64,000 nt of DNA from Chania fonticola_B (lineage in GTDB: Bacteria; Pseudomonadota; Gammaproteobacteria; Enterobacterales; Enterobacteriaceae). This document shows positions 1-8,970 of the stretch, in pieces. Both the position numbers and the translations under genes were made by a program. The notes beneath the pieces were generated by a model that made no database searches, was not told the origin of the DNA, and saw nothing but the letters and a program-made list of their open reading frames with translations. The first letter of the stretch is position 1. The number at the start of each line of letters is the position of its first letter. The stretch is taken from assembly GCF_048537545.1 (NCBI RefSeq), contig NZ_CP183218.1; one strand, 5' to 3'.

Positions 1-154
1 CTTACTCCGCCATACGAAAAACCCGCAAAGTATACCAGCTTAAATCCGCTGAGTATTACCCCAAGCTCAAATAGCAATAAATTAAGACAACTACCTATGG
101 AAACGACGTTAATGGAGAATAGGCAGAGGCAATTGCTGGAGTTCCATTGATGAT
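1..154. other. Intergenic edge; possible promoter reading left
   Basis: No gene is visible. On the minus strand a TATACT hexamer (complement of 29-34) looks like a -10 box reading off the left edge. In E. coli galU lies just downstream of rssB, so this may be the galU promoter. No convincing -35 was found, so this is only a suggestion. Confidence 0.25.
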
Positions 155-1168
155 TTATTCAGCACTCAGCATCAGACGTAACCGACCGCCGCTCCCCCAG
201 ACTTGGCACTGCCAGGCATCACAGCGTTGGCTTATTTGATTCATGTAAGTGGTGCCAAGCGTGCCCAAGGGTACGCCATTACTTAATTGAATCAGGTTAT
301 CCCCTGTATTTACATTGGCATGCAAACCGGCAGAGGCCAGCACCAGATTCTTATATTCGGCATGATAATAGCCCACCAACAGCGGAAATTGGCCTTCCAA
401 CTTGCCTTGGCGCAATAATTGGTTAACTTGTTTTAACAATGCAGACATTTGCGGCAGGCGATGCTGTTGATTGGCTAAATGATCTTGTAGTAAGCCGTTG
501 AATAAAGCACGCAACAGCAAGGCAGCCATCACGCCATTATCTCCCGCACGGGTGACATCCAGGCAATAAAACGCCAGGTCTTTATCCGATAGCGCCGCGA
601 TATCCAGCACCAACCCCGGATTTTCGCTGGTGGTTAATTGCCGATAATTAATACGGCAACCGGCAATAGACTGCTGCACGGGTGGCTGTAACTGCTTGAG
701 TAATCTCACGGCCTCGGAGGGGTTTTGGCTTAATGCCTGCCAATCCTGAAACAGCTCAGCCTCTTCGATCGCCTGCGAAGTAAACATATTAGGATAGAGG
801 CAAGCCAGTACCGCTTCGCGCAGCCGATTGAGATCGCTCAACGGTTTCAGCAGCACATCCTGAACGCCGAGCCGCAGCACCTTGGCGATATCCGCCATTT
901 TATCGGTCGCCGAGATCACCAATACCGGGATCTTTATCCCTTGCAAGCGCAGATGCTCAACAAACTCGATGCCGTCCATTTCCGGCATGGCGAGATCGCA
1001 CAGGATGAGATCGGGAGCGAACTCTTCAACCGCACTCAACGCCACAAGGCCATTGGCCGCCTCGCTGGTTTGTGCTCCCAAGGATGCAAGATAACCTACA
1101 AGCACAGAACGGAAAACCTGTTCGTCCTCAACGATTAAGATGCGCTTGCTTATCAGTGGTAATGCCAT
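155..1168 (-). CDS. rssB: RssB, response-regulator adaptor for RpoS degradation
   Basis: RssB delivers the stationary-phase sigma factor RpoS to ClpXP in the cytoplasm. The first ~125 residues are a receiver domain with acidic pocket residues E14/D15 and phospho-acceptor D58 (motif LILCDLAMP). The rest is the degenerate PP2C-like output domain (LDIAALSDKDLAFYCLDVT). The start at 1168 gives 337 aa, the E. coli length, and has an AAGAGG ribosome site about 9 bases upstream. The frame stays open 17 codons further up but without such a site. It lies downstream of rssA on the same strand, as in E. coli. Identification is secure. Confidence 0.97.
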   Translation of the reverse strand: MALPLISKRILIVEDEQVFRSVLVGYLASLGAQTSEAANGLVALSAVEEFAPDLILCDLAMPEMDGIEFVEHLRLQGIKIPVLVISATDKMADIAKVLRLGVQDVLLKPLSDLNRLREAVLACLYPNMFTSQAIEEAELFQDWQALSQNPSEAVRLLKQLQPPVQQSIAGCRINYRQLTTSENPGLVLDIAALSDKDLAFYCLDVTRAGDNGVMAALLLRALFNGLLQDHLANQQHRLPQMSALLKQVNQLLRQGKLEGQFPLLVGYYHAEYKNLVLASAGLHANVNTGDNLIQLSNGVPLGTLGTTYMNQISQRCDAWQCQVWGSGGRLRLMLSAE

Positions 1169-1273
1169 CGACCCAGCCTCTTCCCTTTTGATGTTGTAAT
1201 AGTGGCTCATAATGAGCACTTGTGCCTGTCGAAAACACGCCCAATAGCATCATTCCACCCTAACAAATGGTAA

Positions 1274-2185
1274 TCATTTATTTTTTATCAATGGTGCCAA
1301 AACATCTATCTGTTTTTCGACTGCCAAGCGGCCCGCCTCTATCGCCTCGCTGGCGCGATGGAAATCCAGGGTAGATATCTGTGGGCAATACGGCTGGATC
1401 AGTACGTCCGGCGGGTCACTGGCCATACGGGTTCGCTTCACTCGATTCTCCAGCATCTGAATCGAGGTGCTCATGATTTCCATCGCCGTGGGGGTGAAGG
1501 TGGTTTTCTTCAGCATCATTTTATTCATGCGTTCCCGCAGGCGGTCGCGCCAGTTATTGGCATCGCTAATGCTTGTTTCACTCTGCTCGCCAGCATCATT
1601 GCGTACCGAAAACAGATCCTGCTGCATCAGGTGCGCGTCATGTTGCAAATCCACGGCAATCACGATGTCTGCCCCCATCGCCCTAGCCAATGAAATAGGA
1701 ACCGGGTTGACCAAGGCACCATCCACCAACCAATATCCGTCAAACCAGACCGGTGCCAACAAACCCGGCATGCTGCAGGAGGCACGAATGGCCTGGTGGA
1801 TATCCCCTTTGGTCATCCACAGCTCACGGCCGGTACTGAGGTTGGTGGTCACCGCACCGAATTTCAATGAGCAGTCGGTAAAGTCGTTAATTTTCAGTAT
1901 TTGGCCAACGACGTTAAATACGCGTTCACCGCGTAATAAACCACCGCGCTGCCAAGACAGATCCATCAGTCTGATTACGTCCCAGTAGCTGAATGATCGT
2001 ACCCACTTCTCCATCGCTGGCAACCGATGGCTGGCAAACGCCGCCCCAACCAGTGCTCCCACGGAACATCCTGCAACAATATCGGCTTCGATACCCAGCT
2101 TACGCAGTGCGTTAATCACGCCGATATGCGCCCACCCCTTGGCGGCACCGGCCCCTAATGCCAACCCGATTTTAACTTTCCGCAT
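1274..2185 (-). CDS. rssA: RssA, patatin-like phospholipase family protein
   Basis: This 303-aa protein carries the patatin features: a glycine-rich oxyanion stretch near residues 11-16 (GAGAAKG), the nucleophile motif G-C-S-V-G with S41, and the second dyad residue D155 in DGALVNP. The family cleaves acyl ester bonds, but the substrate of RssA is not known. It precedes rssB with a gap of about 105 bp, the E. coli arrangement, and the two are probably co-transcribed. No signal peptide is seen, so it should act in the cytoplasm or at the inner face of the membrane. Confidence 0.95.
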   Translation of the reverse strand: MRKVKIGLALGAGAAKGWAHIGVINALRKLGIEADIVAGCSVGALVGAAFASHRLPAMEKWVRSFSYWDVIRLMDLSWQRGGLLRGERVFNVVGQILKINDFTDCSLKFGAVTTNLSTGRELWMTKGDIHQAIRASCSMPGLLAPVWFDGYWLVDGALVNPVPISLARAMGADIVIAVDLQHDAHLMQQDLFSVRNDAGEQSETSISDANNWRDRLRERMNKMMLKKTTFTPTAMEIMSTSIQMLENRVKRTRMASDPPDVLIQPYCPQISTLDFHRASEAIEAGRLAVEKQIDVLAPLIKNK

Positions 2186-2331
2186 GCTTTGCCTATCCTT
2201 TGCTCGGTGAATTCACTCAACCCAATCGCAGGGTACATTGTCATCAACGAATGATGTTAGGTAACATATGCGTTAAATTGATTTTAGCCGCGGCTATACA
2301 TCGTGCGAGCTAACTACTGAGAGGCGTTATT

Positions 2332-2790
2332 TTGACTGAGCTATGCCCCTGCGGCAGCGGGCAGGACTACAGCGCTTGCTGTGCGCCCTATATAACAGGT
2401 ACTCAATACGCTATGTCGCCGGGCATATTAATGCGTTCGAGATATTCCGCCTATGTAAAACGGGATGTGGATTATCTAATTGCGACCTGGCACCCAGACT
2501 GCAACCCCGAAGAGTGGCGCAGCGCCATCAGCAGCAGCTTTGGCGATACCGAATGGCTTGGGCTGACGGTGGTAGCGGAAACCGCTGGCAATAGCGCCGA
2601 TGAAGGGTTCTTGGAATTCATCGCCCGTTCGCGCGATGGAGAAAGCGAGAGTGCCATGCATGAGCGTTCCCGCTTCCTTCGTCTTGAACAACGCTGGTAC
2701 TATATCGACGGAACCAAACCTCAACCGGGCAGAAATGCCGTTTGCCCCTGCGGTTCAGGCAAAAAATATAAAAAGTGCTGCGGGCAATAA
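2332..2790 (+). CDS. ychJ: YchJ, SEC-C motif protein
   Basis: The protein is 152 aa, the E. coli YchJ length. It has a CPCGSG motif at each end (residues 5-10, and the classic C-terminal SEC-C motif CPCGSGKKYKKCCGQ), expected to bind zinc. The middle is an NTF2-like domain (MRSRYSAYVKRDVDYLIATW). The start codon is TTG at 2332, preceded by GAGAGG; E. coli also begins at this residue. Its role is unknown. It is divergent from rssA, and purU follows 37 bp downstream. Confidence 0.93.
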   Translation: MTELCPCGSGQDYSACCAPYITGTQYAMSPGILMRSRYSAYVKRDVDYLIATWHPDCNPEEWRSAISSSFGDTEWLGLTVVAETAGNSADEGFLEFIARSRDGESESAMHERSRFLRLEQRWYYIDGTKPQPGRNAVCPCGSGKKYKKCCGQ

Positions 2791-2827
2791 GCCTGCGGGT
2801 TCAGAATCAGACGGAATCGACACACTC

Positions 2828-3676
2828 ATGCCACAGCAAAACGTACAAAGAAAAATTTTACGCACCATCTGCCCCGATGCCAAAGGGCTGATCGCCAAGA
2901 TCACCAACATTTGTTACAAGCACGAATTGAACATTGTGCAGAACAATGAGTTTGTCGATCACCTCACCGGTCGTTTCTTTATGCGTACCGAGCTGGAAGG
3001 GATCTTCAATGATACGACGCTGTTGGCCGATCTGGACGGCGCGTTACCAGAGGGTTCGGAGCGCGAACTGCACAGCGCAGGCCGCCGCCGTATTGTGGTG
3101 CTGGTCACCAAAGAAGCCCACTGCCTGGGCGATCTGCTGATGAAAAGCGCCTATGGTGGCCTGGACGTTGAGATTGCCGCCGTCATTGGCAACCACACCA
3201 CGTTGCAGACGCTGGTTGAACGCTTTGACATTCCGTTCCATCTGGTCAGCCACGAAGGGCTGACGCGTGAGCAGCATGATCAACAGATGATCGCGCAGAT
3301 CGACCAATATCAGCCTGATTACGTAGTCTTGGCCAAGTATATGCGCGTGCTGACCCCGGCTTTTGTTCAGCATTACCCAAACCAGGTGATCAATATTCAC
3401 CATTCGTTCCTGCCAGCCTTTATCGGTGCACGCCCTTATCACCAGGCTTATGAGCGTGGCGTGAAGATCATCGGGGCAACGGCGCACTATGTGAACGACA
3501 GCCTGGATGAAGGCCCAATCATTATGCAGGACGTTATTCATGTCGATCACACCTATTCGGCAGAAGATATGATGCGTGCCGGGCGTGACGTGGAGAAAAA
3601 CGTGCTTAGCCGCGCACTGTATCGTGTACTGGCTCAACGCGTGTTCGTCTACGGTAACCGCACGGTGATCTTGTAA
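2828..3676 (+). CDS. purU: PurU, formyltetrahydrofolate deformylase
   Basis: PurU hydrolyses 10-formyltetrahydrofolate to tetrahydrofolate and formate, supplying formate to PurT in purine synthesis and balancing the one-carbon pool. An N-terminal ACT domain (residues ~6-85) precedes a GART-type formyltransferase domain with the hallmark INIHHSFLPAF and a C-terminal DEGPI segment. The ATG at 2828 gives 282 aa against 280 in E. coli. The same frame is open back to 2600, but that extension overlaps ychJ and has no family similarity. Confidence 0.96.
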   Translation: MPQQNVQRKILRTICPDAKGLIAKITNICYKHELNIVQNNEFVDHLTGRFFMRTELEGIFNDTTLLADLDGALPEGSERELHSAGRRRIVVLVTKEAHCLGDLLMKSAYGGLDVEIAAVIGNHTTLQTLVERFDIPFHLVSHEGLTREQHDQQMIAQIDQYQPDYVVLAKYMRVLTPAFVQHYPNQVINIHHSFLPAFIGARPYHQAYERGVKIIGATAHYVNDSLDEGPIIMQDVIHVDHTYSAEDMMRAGRDVEKNVLSRALYRVLAQRVFVYGNRTVIL

Positions 3677-3763
3677 TTGGTTAACAAAGCGGTGTCTTTC
3701 GTTCACGGAAGCACCGCTGAGAATAAAAAAGCGACAAACAATTCATTTTCTGCATTTCAATGC

Positions 3764-3791
3764 TTTACACAAGCGCTTCATTTGATATGAT
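3764..3791 (+). promoter_or_regulatory. tyrT promoter with stringent-type discriminator
   Basis: The -35 box TTTACA (3764-3769), a 16-base spacer and the -10 box TATGAT (3786-3791) are followed by GCGCCCCGC, the GC-rich discriminator typical of stringently controlled stable-RNA promoters. The -10 and discriminator agree with E. coli tyrT as I remember it. It should drive both tRNA-Tyr genes and the downstream repeats. Confidence 0.9.
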
Positions 3792-3899
3792 GCGCCCCGC
3801 TTACCGAGACAGACGTTTCGCAAGCAAAGGAAAGAGTTTCAGTTCTACCAGAAAGGGTTTGCCAACTTTCTGTTAAAAATTAGCAACCATGAATATCAT

Positions 3900-3984
<85 letters not shown>

Positions 3985-4111
3985 TTATTTTATGGCAATG
4001 AGCAAACAGAGAAATCTGAAGCCTCATGAATCACTCAAAGTAAAGTTGTTTCAGTAGTACCAGAGAGAATTTGCCAACTTTCTGTTCAAAATTAGCAACC
4101 ATGAATACCAT

Positions 4112-4196
<85 letters not shown>

Positions 4197-4474
4197 TCTC
4201 TTTATATACCTCCCCAGTTTTAAATCATCATCTCATTCCCATACAGCACTGAGCAGGGAAGGATGAGAAGCTTCGACCAAGGTTCGAGTCCACGCAGTGG
4301 ACAACGCGCTTGCGCGGTCATCCTCCCCACCACCATCTCTTTATATACCTCCCCAGTTTTAAATCATCATCTCATTCCCATGCAGCACTGAGCAGGGAAG
4401 GATGAGAAGCTTCGACCAAGGTTCGAGTCCACGCAGTGGACAACGCGCTTGCGCGGTCATCCTCCCCACCACCA
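4197..4474 (+). repeat. Two 139-bp tandem units ending in a tRNA-Tyr 3' end
   Basis: Units 4197-4335 and 4336-4474 differ at one base that I can see (cccatAcag versus cccatGcag). Each ends in CCCCACCACCA, like the tRNA just upstream, and holds a T-arm-like GGTTCGAGTCC. Potential hairpins are GGATGA with TCATCC, GTCCAC-GCA-GTGGAC and CGCG-CTTG-CGCG. The layout parallels the rtT repeats behind E. coli tyrT, which are about 178 bp and also carry the tRNA end. They probably lie in the tRNA primary transcript and are cut off by processing. Confidence 0.85.
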
Positions 4475-4738
4475 TCCTTGTATACCCCTCACAGACTAAA
4501 TATTTCCGTCAAATCATCATGTACCACCGAACCAAATAGCTGCTCCTTATTGTGCTACAGGTGGAAGTCATGCAGAACGCCGACACGCCGTAAACCCGTC
4601 CCTGGGGGCTCGCAATCGCGCATCCATGCGCTCAACGGTCGGCTAACCTGCAATGACTCCCACCTGTCTCAAGCCTGGGTGTAGCGGTATAAAACACTAC
4701 CTAGTTTCATCCCTACGAAGTTATCCTTCCCACCACCA
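4475..4738 (+). repeat. Degenerate third unit, interrupted by a palindromic element
   Basis: The start (tatacc, then aaatcatcat) and the end (atccttcccaccacca) match the 139-bp units, but the segment is 264 bp long. Removing the 115-bp element at 4552-4666 leaves about 149 bp, close to one unit. This suggests the element inserted into an existing third copy. Confidence 0.65.
4552..4666. repeat. Dispersed palindromic element, copy 1
   Basis: A 115-bp element whose ends are inverted repeats: left arm CAGGTGGAAGTCATGCAG, the right arm being nearly its complement. The interior (AACGCCGACACGCC, GCTCAACGGTCGGCTAACC) is shared with the copy at 44969-45081. No coding capacity is evident. It behaves like a short non-autonomous (MITE/BIME-type) repeat; I cannot name the family. 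Confidence 0.8.
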
Positions 4739-4817
4739 TCGCAATACCAATTCCCCTTGAACTAAACCCTACAATTCGCTATACCACTGGCTTCGTTAAA
4801 AGCAGCAAGGGAAAGTC

Positions 4818-5390
4818 ATGCGTAACAACATTTGTATCTTTTGTGGTGCCAGCGAGGGTAATAATCCAGCCTATGTCGAACATGCCCGCCAATTAGGTCA
4901 TCTGCTTGCCACCCAAGGGCGGCGTCTGGTGTATGGCGGTGGTAAAAAAGGGTTAATGGGTGTGGTAGCGGACGCGGTGCTAGAGGCCGGTGGCGAAGCA
5001 ATAGGCATCATTCCCCAGCGATTGGTCGAGGCCGAAACGGCACACCGTGGCCTGACCGAATTAGAAATCGTCCCTGACATGCACACCCGTAAAGCGCGGA
5101 TGGCTGAACTGGCTGACGGCTTTATTGCCCTGCCTGGCGGTATCGGTACGCTGGAAGAGCTGTTCGAAATCTGGACCTGGGGGCAAATCGGTTACCACAG
5201 CAAGCCGGTCGGGCTGCTGGATGTTAACGGTTTTTACCACCCGCTAAGCCAGTTTTTACAGCACGTCGCCGATCAAGGCTTTATGCGACATGATTATCTC
5301 AAGACCCTGCATATCAGCGATTCTCCGGCAGCCTTAATCCAGCTGTTTGATGACTATCAGCCGCAGAATTACGACCGCTGGGCGAAATAA
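4818..5390 (+). CDS. LOG-family nucleotide phosphoribohydrolase
   Basis: A 190-aa Rossmann-fold protein with the family signature PGGIGTLEELFE and an upstream GGGKKGLMG loop. LOG-family enzymes release the base from nucleoside 5'-monophosphates, such as cytokinin riboside monophosphates; bacterial members often act on AMP-type substrates. The ATG at 4818 has AAGGGA 7 bases upstream. It stands alone between the tRNA repeats and xthA, and is followed by a strong hairpin. The family is certain; the physiological substrate is not. Confidence 0.88.
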   Translation: MRNNICIFCGASEGNNPAYVEHARQLGHLLATQGRRLVYGGGKKGLMGVVADAVLEAGGEAIGIIPQRLVEAETAHRGLTELEIVPDMHTRKARMAELADGFIALPGGIGTLEELFEIWTWGQIGYHSKPVGLLDVNGFYHPLSQFLQHVADQGFMRHDYLKTLHISDSPAALIQLFDDYQPQNYDRWAK

Positions 5391-5399
5391 TCCCTGGCC

Positions 5400-5422
5400 A
5401 CCAGCGGCATACCGCCGCTGGT
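5400..5422. terminator. Hairpin after the LOG-family gene
   Basis: CCAGCGGC and GCCGCTGG form an 8-bp stem with loop ATACC, extended by one A-T pair. There is no long T run, so it could be a weak terminator or an RNA-stabilising hairpin. Confidence 0.5.
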
Positions 5423-5492
5423 CCGCGTTACATTTTCGGCCAAACTCTGCTACTATCTGAACACATTTTTTCGGATAAAAACGGCAGCGCTC

Positions 5493-6296
5493 ATGAAGTT
5501 TGTTTCTTTTAATATCAATGGACTGCGTGCACGTCCGCATCAGTTGGCAGCAATTATCGAGCAGCATCAGCCGGATGTGATCGGCCTGCAGGAAACCAAA
5601 GTCCACGACGATATGTTCCCGCTGGAAGAAGTCAGCCAACACGGCTATCACGTGTTCTATCATGGGCAGAAAGGCCATTACGGCGTGGCGTTGCTGACTA
5701 AAGATGAACCTCTTGCCGTACGCCGCGGTTTTCCTACTGATGAAGAAGATGCGCAGCGTCGTATCATCATGGCCGACCTGGCAACGCCACAAGGCACATT
5801 GACGGTGATTAATGGTTACTTCCCGCAAGGAGAAAGCCGCGACCACCCGATCAAATTCCCAGCCAAAACCCGCTTTTATCAAGACCTGCAAAATTATCTG
5901 CAACAACTGCCGGCAGAGTCGCAGGTATTGATCATGGGCGATATGAACATCAGTCCAACCGATCTGGACATCGGTATTGGTGAAGAGAGCCGCAAACGTT
6001 GGTTGCGCACCGGCAAATGCTCCTTCCTGCCGGAAGAGCGTGAGTGGATGGGCCGCCTGCTGGACTGGGGTCTGGTAGATACCTACCGGCATGCCAACCC
6101 TGAGCGTAACGATGAGTTCTCGTGGTTTGACTATCGTTCGCGAGGTTTCGATGAAAACCGTGGTCTGCGTATCGATCTACTGTTGGCTAACACCTCATTG
6201 GCTGCGCGCTGTACCGCCACCGGCATTGATTATCAGATCCGTGGTATGGAAAAACCCTCAGACCATGCTCCTGTCTGGGCCGAGTTTGCACTGTAA
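5493..6296 (+). CDS. xthA: Exonuclease III (AP endonuclease)
   Basis: XthA cuts the DNA backbone 5' of abasic sites and degrades 3' ends of duplex DNA, feeding base-excision repair. The 267-aa protein shows the EEP-fold residues: N7 (FNIN), E34 in LQETK, the GDMNISPTD motif that supplies the catalytic Asp and Asn, and the C-terminal SDHAPV that supplies the His. The length matches E. coli. nudG follows 44 bp downstream, so these two nucleotide-damage genes may be co-expressed. Confidence 0.97.
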   Translation: MKFVSFNINGLRARPHQLAAIIEQHQPDVIGLQETKVHDDMFPLEEVSQHGYHVFYHGQKGHYGVALLTKDEPLAVRRGFPTDEEDAQRRIIMADLATPQGTLTVINGYFPQGESRDHPIKFPAKTRFYQDLQNYLQQLPAESQVLIMGDMNISPTDLDIGIGEESRKRWLRTGKCSFLPEEREWMGRLLDWGLVDTYRHANPERNDEFSWFDYRSRGFDENRGLRIDLLLANTSLAARCTATGIDYQIRGMEKPSDHAPVWAEFAL

Positions 6297-6303
6297 TCCC
6301 CCT

Positions 6304-6323
6304 GCCCCGATGCACGTCGGGGC
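6304..6323. terminator. Hairpin between xthA and nudG
   Basis: GCCCCGA and TCGGGGC form a 7-bp stem around TGCACG. There is no T run, so termination is uncertain. Confidence 0.4.
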
Positions 6324-6340
6324 GATATAGAATCCAAGCT

Positions 6341-6736
6341 ATGAAAATCATTGATGTCGTTGCCGCCATTATCGAACAAGACGGCAAGATCCTGCTCGCT
6401 CAACGCGATAGCAGCAGCGATCAGGCTGGCCTATGGGAGTTTCCCGGCGGTAAGGTCGAAATGGCTGAGAGCCAGCCCCAGGCGCTCGCCCGTGAACTGA
6501 GGGAAGAGCTGGGCATTATCGCCAAAGTGGGGAGTTTTGTGGCCAGCAATCAGTGGCCGCAAAAGGATAGGATTATTCGGCTACATGCTTGGCAGGTTGT
6601 CTCCTTTAGCGGGGAATTACAGCTACATTGCCATAGCGCATTTGCTTGGGTTACTCCCGAACAGGCCAGAAACTACCCGCTAGCCCCCGCCGATATTCCC
6701 CTGTTGGAAAGCTATATCCGCATACTATCCGACTAG
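6341..6736 (+). CDS. nudG: NudG, Nudix (d)CTP pyrophosphohydrolase
   Basis: The Nudix box is intact at residues ~38-60 (GGKVE, then RELREELGI), giving the magnesium-binding glutamates. E. coli NudG cleaves CTP, dCTP and oxidised or methylated cytosine nucleotides to monophosphates, cleaning the nucleotide pool. This protein has 131 aa against 135 and shares the start (MKxIxVVAAIIE) and the C-terminal PLAPADIPLLE. It lies between xthA and ynjH as in E. coli. Confidence 0.94.
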   Translation: MKIIDVVAAIIEQDGKILLAQRDSSSDQAGLWEFPGGKVEMAESQPQALARELREELGIIAKVGSFVASNQWPQKDRIIRLHAWQVVSFSGELQLHCHSAFAWVTPEQARNYPLAPADIPLLESYIRILSD

Positions 6737-6753
6737 GGGCAGCCAGTGCCCCT
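6735..6753. terminator. Hairpin between convergent nudG and ynjH
   Basis: AGGGGCA and TGCCCCT form a 7-bp perfect stem around GCCAG between two convergent genes, where a bidirectional terminator is expected. T runs are lacking. Confidence 0.45.
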
Positions 6754-6766
6754 ACACACTCTGCAA

Positions 6767-7048
6767 TCACCTCTTGAGGCGGATCCAGATTAACGGATTG
6801 GTGCCCGTGACGTTAGGGTCGCGTGCGCACTGCATCATCTCGTCGCCCACTTTCAGCAGCGCACCTTCAGAATAGTTTTGATTCTGATAAATGCAGCAAC
6901 GGTTGCAGGGCGGCGGCGTTGTCGCGGTACGTGCGGTGCCCCATATTTCAGGGGAAACCGGCACGACGACATCGACGTTACCACGATTGGCCAATACGCC
7001 GGTGGAAAACAATGCCAAACAACCAATCAACAAGGGTATGCGGCTCAT
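6767..7048 (-). CDS. ynjH: YnjH, DUF1496 exported protein
   Basis: A 93-aa protein with a signal peptide (MSRIPLLIGCLALFSTGVLA, about 20 residues), so probably periplasmic. The mature part has CNRCCIYQNQNYSEGALLKVG and a late cysteine, matching E. coli YnjH (CTQCCVYQDQNYSEGA). The function is unknown. Its ATG overlaps the topB stop by 4 bp, so translation is probably coupled. Confidence 0.9.
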   Translation of the reverse strand: MSRIPLLIGCLALFSTGVLANRGNVDVVVPVSPEIWGTARTATTPPPCNRCCIYQNQNYSEGALLKVGDEMMQCARDPNVTGTNPLIWIRLKR

Positions 7049-8970
7049 TCACTTTTCTCCCGTGCCTTTCCGGCACTTTTTTTACGCTTTTTCGCCCCGG
7101 CTGACGGTGCAGGCGACAAGCCACGAAACGCTATACTGGCCCGGCTCTGCTTAGCCTGATAGATCAGCTGTTGCAGCGTGCCTTCCAGCGGTTGCATAAA
7201 GTCCTGATAACGGCAGGATTTTTCGCTGATTTGCGTCAACGTAGACTCCCACTGCGCCGTCATATCAGGGCGTGCCGCCAGGTCTGGCAATGAATGGATC
7301 AGTGCCCGCCCGGTTTCGCTGGAGTGAATATAGCGCCCTTTCTTGTAGAGGAACGCCCGCTTGAAGAGCAGCTCGATAATGCCTGCGCGCGTTGCCTCTG
7401 TCCCTAAACCATCGGTCGCTCGCAGGATTTTCTTTAGCGCTTTATCCTGCACAAAACGCGCAATCCCGGTCATGGCCGACAACAGGCTGGCATCCGTAAA
7501 AGGCCGTGGCGGTTGAGTCTGGCGTTCTACCACTTCGCCACGCTCGCACAGTAATTCATCGTCTTTGGCGACAACAGGCAGCGGTGCACCTTCGTTTTCC
7601 TCATCACGCTCTTTACTACCCAGCAGAGTGCGCCAGCCCGCTTCGGCCAGGAAACGTGCCTTGGCGATAAACTTGCCGCCAGCGATATCCAGCTCGATGA
7701 CGCACTTGCGGAACATCGCATCCGGGCAAAACTGCATCAGATACTGCCGGGCCACCAAACTGTAAACGTTTTGTTCATCCTGGCTCAGGCTGGCCTTGCT
7801 GGCACGCGCCGTGGGAATAATCGCGTGGTGTGCATCAACCTTTTTATCGTCCCAACAGCGGTTACGGCGTTCACTATCGATTATTTCCTGTGGATAGAGA
7901 TCCGGCTGATGTACGCTGATGGCGTTCAACACGGCATGACGCCCTGCAAAGTGTTCCTCTGGCAGATAACGGCAGTCAGAACGCGGGTAAGTGATCAGCT
8001 TGTGGGTTTCATACAGCCGTTGGCAAACGTCCAACACCTGCTGGGCGCTGAGGTTAAAGCGTTTCGACGCTTCAATCTGCAGCGTTGAAAGGGAAAACGG
8101 CAGCGGAGCGGTATCTGATTCCCGTTTATCATTATACGAGGTGACCAGCGCCGGTGCGCCTTCGATGCGTTTAACCACGTGTTCGGCCAACGGCCGGTGC
8201 AGTAAACGCCCCTCCTCATCCTGATAAGGCTCACAAGATTCACTCGGCTGCCACAGGGCGACAAAGCGTTCTTCCTTCGGCGTGACGATATGCGCTTTCA
8301 CCTCAAAGAAGTCTTTGGAGACGAAGTTTTCGATCTCTTCATCGCGCCGCACCACCAGCCCCAGTACCGGCGTCTGTACCCGCCCAACCGACAGCACGCC
8401 GTCGTAGCCCGCGTTACGCCCAAGCAGCGTATAAGCCCGGGTCATGTTGATGCCGTAAAGCCAGTCGGCACGCGCACGCGCCAACGCGGAAACGCACAGC
8501 GGGATAAAGTCACGGTTATCACGCAGACGCTGTACCGCACGCTCCACCGCCTGTGGGTTAAGATCGTTGATCAGGCAACGCCGCACGTTCTGGCGCTTTT
8601 CCTGCGTCAATGCCAGATAATCCAGCACCTCATCCACCAGCAACTGCCCTTCCCGATCCGGGTCACCCGCGTGGATCACTTCGTCGGCTTCTGCCAGCAG
8701 CTTTTTGATCGCGTTCAGCTGCTTGCTGACCGAAGGGCGCGGCTGCAACAACCACTTCTGCGGGATTATCGGTAAGTCGGCCAACGACCAGCGCGCGTAA
8801 CGGCTGTCGTAAGCATCCGGCTGGGCCTGTTCTAACAGGTGCCCAACGCACCAGGTCACCACATCGTTGCTGCCACAGGCAATAAAGCCGTCACCCCGAC
8901 GATGGGGCTTGGGTAAGACATCAGCAATGGCGCGGGCCAAACTCGGTTTTTCGGCTATAAACAGTCGCAT
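7045..8970 (-). CDS. topB: DNA topoisomerase III
   Basis: TopB is a type IA topoisomerase that decatenates replication intermediates and works with RecQ. The 641-aa protein has the Toprim motifs E7 (FIAEKPS) and DPDREGQ (residues 103-109) and the catalytic tyrosine Y328 in LITYPRSDCRYLP. The C-terminus is lysine-rich (GAKKRKKSAGKAREK), as expected for DNA contact. It is slightly shorter than the E. coli protein (653). The upstream mnmH stop overlaps its ATG by one base (TAATG). Confidence 0.97.
   Translation of the reverse strand: MRLFIAEKPSLARAIADVLPKPHRRGDGFIACGSNDVVTWCVGHLLEQAQPDAYDSRYARWSLADLPIIPQKWLLQPRPSVSKQLNAIKKLLAEADEVIHAGDPDREGQLLVDEVLDYLALTQEKRQNVRRCLINDLNPQAVERAVQRLRDNRDFIPLCVSALARARADWLYGINMTRAYTLLGRNAGYDGVLSVGRVQTPVLGLVVRRDEEIENFVSKDFFEVKAHIVTPKEERFVALWQPSESCEPYQDEEGRLLHRPLAEHVVKRIEGAPALVTSYNDKRESDTAPLPFSLSTLQIEASKRFNLSAQQVLDVCQRLYETHKLITYPRSDCRYLPEEHFAGRHAVLNAISVHQPDLYPQEIIDSERRNRCWDDKKVDAHHAIIPTARASKASLSQDEQNVYSLVARQYLMQFCPDAMFRKCVIELDIAGGKFIAKARFLAEAGWRTLLGSKERDEENEGAPLPVVAKDDELLCERGEVVERQTQPPRPFTDASLLSAMTGIARFVQDKALKKILRATDGLGTEATRAGIIELLFKRAFLYKKGRYIHSSETGRALIHSLPDLAARPDMTAQWESTLTQISEKSCRYQDFMQPLEGTLQQLIYQAKQSRASIAFRGLSPAPSAGAKKRKKSAGKAREKSE

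Noticed and set aside
2600..2827. Upstream extension of purU overlapping ychJ
   Set aside because: The extra 76 codons run inside ychJ in another frame; ATG 2828 gives the normal PurU length.
4436..4684. 82-codon frame across the tRNA-end repeats and palindromic element
   Set aside because: It spans repetitive, structured DNA, has no ribosome site, and its sequence is low in plausible protein features.
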